A stretch of DNA of 44,767 nucleotides from the NCBI GenBank assembly GCA_903845155.1, contig CAIMWN010000259.1, positions 1 through 44,767 of the forward strand, given 5' to 3'. Below are positions 42,143-44,767 of the stretch, piece by piece; the stretch's first letter is position 1; each line of letters starts with the position of its first letter. The notes under the pieces were generated by a model. That model did not search any database and was not told where the DNA came from. It saw nothing but the letters and a program-made list of their open reading frames with translations. The position numbers and the translations under genes are program-made. Source of the stretch: Oligoflexia bacterium (GTDB taxonomy: Bacteria > Bdellovibrionota > UBA1018 > CAIMNF01).

Positions 42143-44767
42143 ATGAAAACAATTAAAAAACCTCGTCAACATCAGCTACTCGCATTGGGTTTACTCACCC
42201 TCGCTTTCAGCAGGTCAGCGCCTGCTTTTGCTCAATCAAACCAAAGCACTACATTTGGTCAATGGAGTAATGAATTTGTGTCATCGCTTGGCCAGCTCAG
42301 AGATCAAGCAAGTTTACAGATTACTCAGGCAATCTTTGATTCAGTGTCCAGTTTAGACCTAGTGCAAATACCAATCGGGAGTGACTCCCTCACGCTTCAT
42401 TCGTCACGCACCCTTTACGATAATTACGATCTAAGAAATACCTGGTCCGTGGTGGATCTATTTCGAATTGAATCTTCGATACCCATATTAAGCGTGGGGC
42501 CGGATATTCCAATCGGCGCGGACGCGACTTTATCACTTCGCTTTTATATCGGTGGACGCGCAGGAATTCAGTTTGTAGACGTTAGGCAAGTATCCGCTCA
42601 TAAAGAAAAAACGGATGCGGAGCTCCTCAAAGAGCTTCCCCAATATAGTGAATTACCCAGCATTTCAGAAGATCATCGAAAACTTGAAAGTTCAGATTGG
42701 TACCAACAACAAGAGGATTTAGAAACGGAAGCGAAAACTGATCCTGATTTAAAAAGTATATCGACTTCCCTTTCACCCGAATCTCACCTTACCAAACGTC
42801 AATATCGCAAACAAATGAAGAAGGCCATGGCAGCACTTTCTTCCGATCTCAGCTCCGAACCCACACTCAATGATCCTAATATTACCGAACTTGAAGTCAA
42901 GCAACCCAACTACTTCTTGGATCCTTCAACTTATCCTCGTTTTGCAAAAATTCTGAACCGAGTTACTTTTCCGGCACGCTTACCCCTCAGTAGTGAAGCT
43001 TTCCAGAAATTAGCTGATTTTGAATTAGTCGCCTACACTGGCTATGGCGCCATTGAAATTGGTGCGAACGCGCTCTTTAGCGTAAGTCCAATACCTCTCG
43101 TGGCCAACGTGCACTATGGCTTCAATCAGCATTTTTACATCCGAGATGATTTTACGATTACTGTACTCAAAGAGAATAACCACGTTGCACAAGTGAAACT
43201 CACCAAGACCTTGGCTAAGGGAAGCTCGCGCTCTCATCAAATCAGCATACAATCGAAGCCTATCATAGAAGGCTTTGCCGTATTAGAAACGATCGAATTT
43301 TCTCCCCTCAATGTGACTTTGGTGCCCTTTAGCATCTCTACAGACAAAAGTGCATCTAAAATTTACGACCTCACCTATCGCTACAACATGGACACTGAAC
43401 AGGGGCGTGAGGCATATGATCAAGCAGTAAAAGGCCGCTTTGCACTGTCACAGAGCCTCTCAGAAAAACCCCTTTCACCCTCTGAAATCTGGACGGTAAC
43501 TAAGATTGAGCGGAGTGTGGCCAATAAAACTAGCGAAAGCCACAGGCATGATTTTAACTTTGCTTGGCTCATCACCCTCAGCCGAGGGCGTACTATTGAT
43601 AGCGTCAATCTTGCAGCCGATCTCCCAGACGGAAAACATAAAATATTCAGAGAGACCAATCAAACGATTCGGCAACGAAATATTCTTTTTGATTCGTTTG
43701 AAACCACAAGACGCAGCTTTACTGTTACCGTAGACCAAGATCATTTTGCTTTGGGCGGCTCACAAGCACTGACTCTTCTCGCGGAGACCTCGATCAGCGA
43801 CTCCAATACTAAACCCGGCGAAATGGTTCAGTACATCAACGACGCACAAGAGACGGTAGGAAAGAATGATATTTTTCCTGCGCTCCCATCGACTGCACCC
43901 ACAAATGGGCTCGGTAAAAAAATGAAACGCTTTCACTTCGGGCACTCGTCTTTCAATTTCGGATACCAGTTGAATCGACCACAAATTGAAAGGCTTTTAA
44001 ACGCGCCGGACGAAATAAAACGGAATGCAATTCTCACCGTTTTTAAAGCAGATCCTCTTTATTGCGAGGAAGAACACGCGGACCGAGATACGCTCGTTCC
44101 TTCTCGAGCAGTGTGCAGATTTTACACAGAGTGGCATCCTTTTACGCCAATCCAAACTCCTCAAGAAAGAGTTCAGGCCCTCACTCATTGGCTTGAAGAC
44201 AAGCGGCTATCTCGTGAATTCATGAAGGTAATCCAAATATCAGTTCATGATCAAAAGAATATTGATTTCTTCCTCACCGCGGAAAATTCATCCTTCGGTC
44301 GTATTCAGTACCACTCTAAACCCATCACTCAAGCCGATGAAGTATTGAACGCTACCGAAAACCAAACTCACTATGAGTTGCTCCCCAGGCAGTTGGTACT
44401 CGACAATAAGGCCAAAGTCTTAGAATTAGGCGGAAAAGTAGGTCCACATCGCGTTGTAAAAATAGAATTCAAATTAGCCTACTCACCAAAATGGGTTTAT
44501 TTTACCTTTACCCGGCTCAATGGTTGGCGACATTCAACAGTGACGGGGAAACTCAGACGTGTAAATGCAGACGAAATATTCAAAGTGGGAAATAATTCAC
44601 TTCAAATTGACCCCCTCGCCCCCACTGAGCTCGGCAGAACACTTGCAAAATATCTAAAAGAAGATGGACGCTACACCCTCGACTTTGGCTATAGTCGTGA
44701 CGCAAATCACTGGGGTCCAGGCCTCAGTACTAACTTTGAAATTAAAAAAGAGCCCCTTTCTCGGCCC
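42143..44767 (+). CDS. Large exported protein of unknown function (3' end outside the window)
   Basis: The frame from the ATG at 42143 stays open to the last base: 875 codons with no stop, so the protein is at least that long. It starts with a signal peptide (KTIKKPRQHQLLALGLLTLAF then SAPAFAQ). The mature part has beta-rich stretches (RFYIGGRAGIQFVDVRQV, FGYQLNRPQI, TLDFGYSRDANHWGPG) and a charged helical insert (about 150-245). No enzyme motif or known repeat was seen. The high beta content with Sec targeting suits a large surface or periplasmic protein. No strong ribosome site precedes the ATG (upstream is CCACAGAATTTA). It begins 150 bases from the divergent arginase start. Confidence 0.82.
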   Translation, partial: MKTIKKPRQHQLLALGLLTLAFSRSAPAFAQSNQSTTFGQWSNEFVSSLGQLRDQASLQITQAIFDSVSSLDLVQIPIGSDSLTLHSSRTLYDNYDLRNTWSVVDLFRIESSIPILSVGPDIPIGADATLSLRFYIGGRAGIQFVDVRQVSAHKEKTDAELLKELPQYSELPSISEDHRKLESSDWYQQQEDLETEAKTDPDLKSISTSLSPESHLTKRQYRKQMKKAMAALSSDLSSEPTLNDPNITELEVKQPNYFLDPSTYPRFAKILNRVTFPARLPLSSEAFQKLADFELVAYTGYGAIEIGANALFSVSPIPLVANVHYGFNQHFYIRDDFTITVLKENNHVAQVKLTKTLAKGSSRSHQISIQSKPIIEGFAVLETIEFSPLNVTLVPFSISTDKSASKIYDLTYRYNMDTEQGREAYDQAVKGRFALSQSLSEKPLSPSEIWTVTKIERSVANKTSESHRHDFNFAWLITLSRGRTIDSVNLAADLPDGKHKIFRETNQTIRQRNILFDSFETTRRSFTVTVDQDHFALGGSQALTLLAETSISDSNTKPGEMVQYINDAQETVGKNDIFPALPSTAPTNGLGKKMKRFHFGHSSFNFGYQLNRPQIERLLNAPDEIKRNAILTVFKADPLYCEEEHADRDTLVPSRAVCRFYTEWHPFTPIQTPQERVQALTHWLEDKRLSREFMKVIQISVHDQKNIDFFLTAENSSFGRIQYHSKPITQADEVLNATENQTHYELLPRQLVLDNKAKVLELGGKVGPHRVVKIEFKLAYSPKWVYFTFTRLNGWRHSTVTGKLRRVNADEIFKVGNNSLQIDPLAPTELGRTLAKYLKEDGRYTLDFGYSRDANHWGPGLSTNFEIKKEPLSRP

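Noticed and set aside
43025-44225. Several short frames on both strands in the right-hand end
   Set aside because: They all lie inside the single long plus frame that starts at 42143 with a signal peptide, so they are shadows of it.
1-44767. tRNA, rRNA or CRISPR elements
   Set aside because: No cloverleaf-type T-arm and acceptor pairing, no rRNA-like stretches and no regularly spaced direct repeats were seen. Faint tRNA genes could still be missed by eye.

Overview
This window reads as a chromosomal segment of a Gram-negative, didermic bacterium with moderate GC. Many predicted products carry signal peptides or a lipobox, and there is a TolC-type outer-membrane channel and an RND pump. The gene content (an NFACT-type protein beside an aminopeptidase P, a eukaryal-type isoleucyl-tRNA synthetase, a secreted transglutaminase-elicitor homologue, many exported hypothetical proteins) would suit a Bdellovibrionota or other former deltaproteobacterial lineage. 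That placement is inference from gene content, not a phylogenetic test. No rRNA, tRNA, CRISPR array or intact mobile element was recognised; the only trace of mobility is a possible transposase tail at the left edge.

Layout. 1-3737 (+): a possible transposase 3' end, then two tandem exported paralogues of unknown function. 3760-7838 (-): lipoprotein, RlmI-like rRNA methyltransferase, small membrane protein and aminopeptidase P, read right to left as one likely operon. 7881-9341 (+): an NFACT-domain gene split by one in-frame TAA. 9378-11794 (-): an exported beta-rich protein and a membrane-anchored HEAT protein resembling the N-terminal module of large lipid transfer proteins (vitellogenin/MTP). 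12066-16247 (-): ftsK, an exported acidic protein and a CCA/poly(A) nucleotidyltransferase, behind a clear sigma70-type promoter. 16353-17237 (-): a periplasmic metallo-beta-lactamase-fold hydrolase. 17238-17707 is a gene-free stretch holding a large branched palindrome, followed by ileS (+). 20967-24048: exported small protein, SDR oxidoreductase, exported metzincin-like protease and TrmO. 24086-28692 (+): TolC-like protein and RND permease. 28763-30223 (+): secreted transglutaminase-elicitor homologue behind a promoter that appears to give a leaderless mRNA.

30203-35016 (-) is the most interesting block. A small exported precursor with a CNGKGGC core is followed by a strong intrinsic terminator, then a fused MNIO (DUF692) + DUF2063 enzyme, folE, a TatD-family hydrolase, tcdA and a SAM methyltransferase, all tightly packed or overlapping. 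The first two genes look like a bufferin-type copper-binding RiPP system with maturase and partner fused into one polypeptide, and with a terminator able to set the precursor:enzyme ratio.

35099-44767: a thiolase divergent from an MFS transporter; a class III aminotransferase translationally overlapped with a beta-carbonic anhydrase; a small charged protein; PPK2; arginase; and an exported protein of at least 875 residues that runs off the right edge with no stop codon.

The main items for a second look are the bufferin-like operon and its internal terminator, the branched palindrome between the hydrolase and ileS, the nonsense codon in the NFACT gene, the bacterial lipid-transfer-protein-like pair, and the transglutaminase-elicitor homologue.
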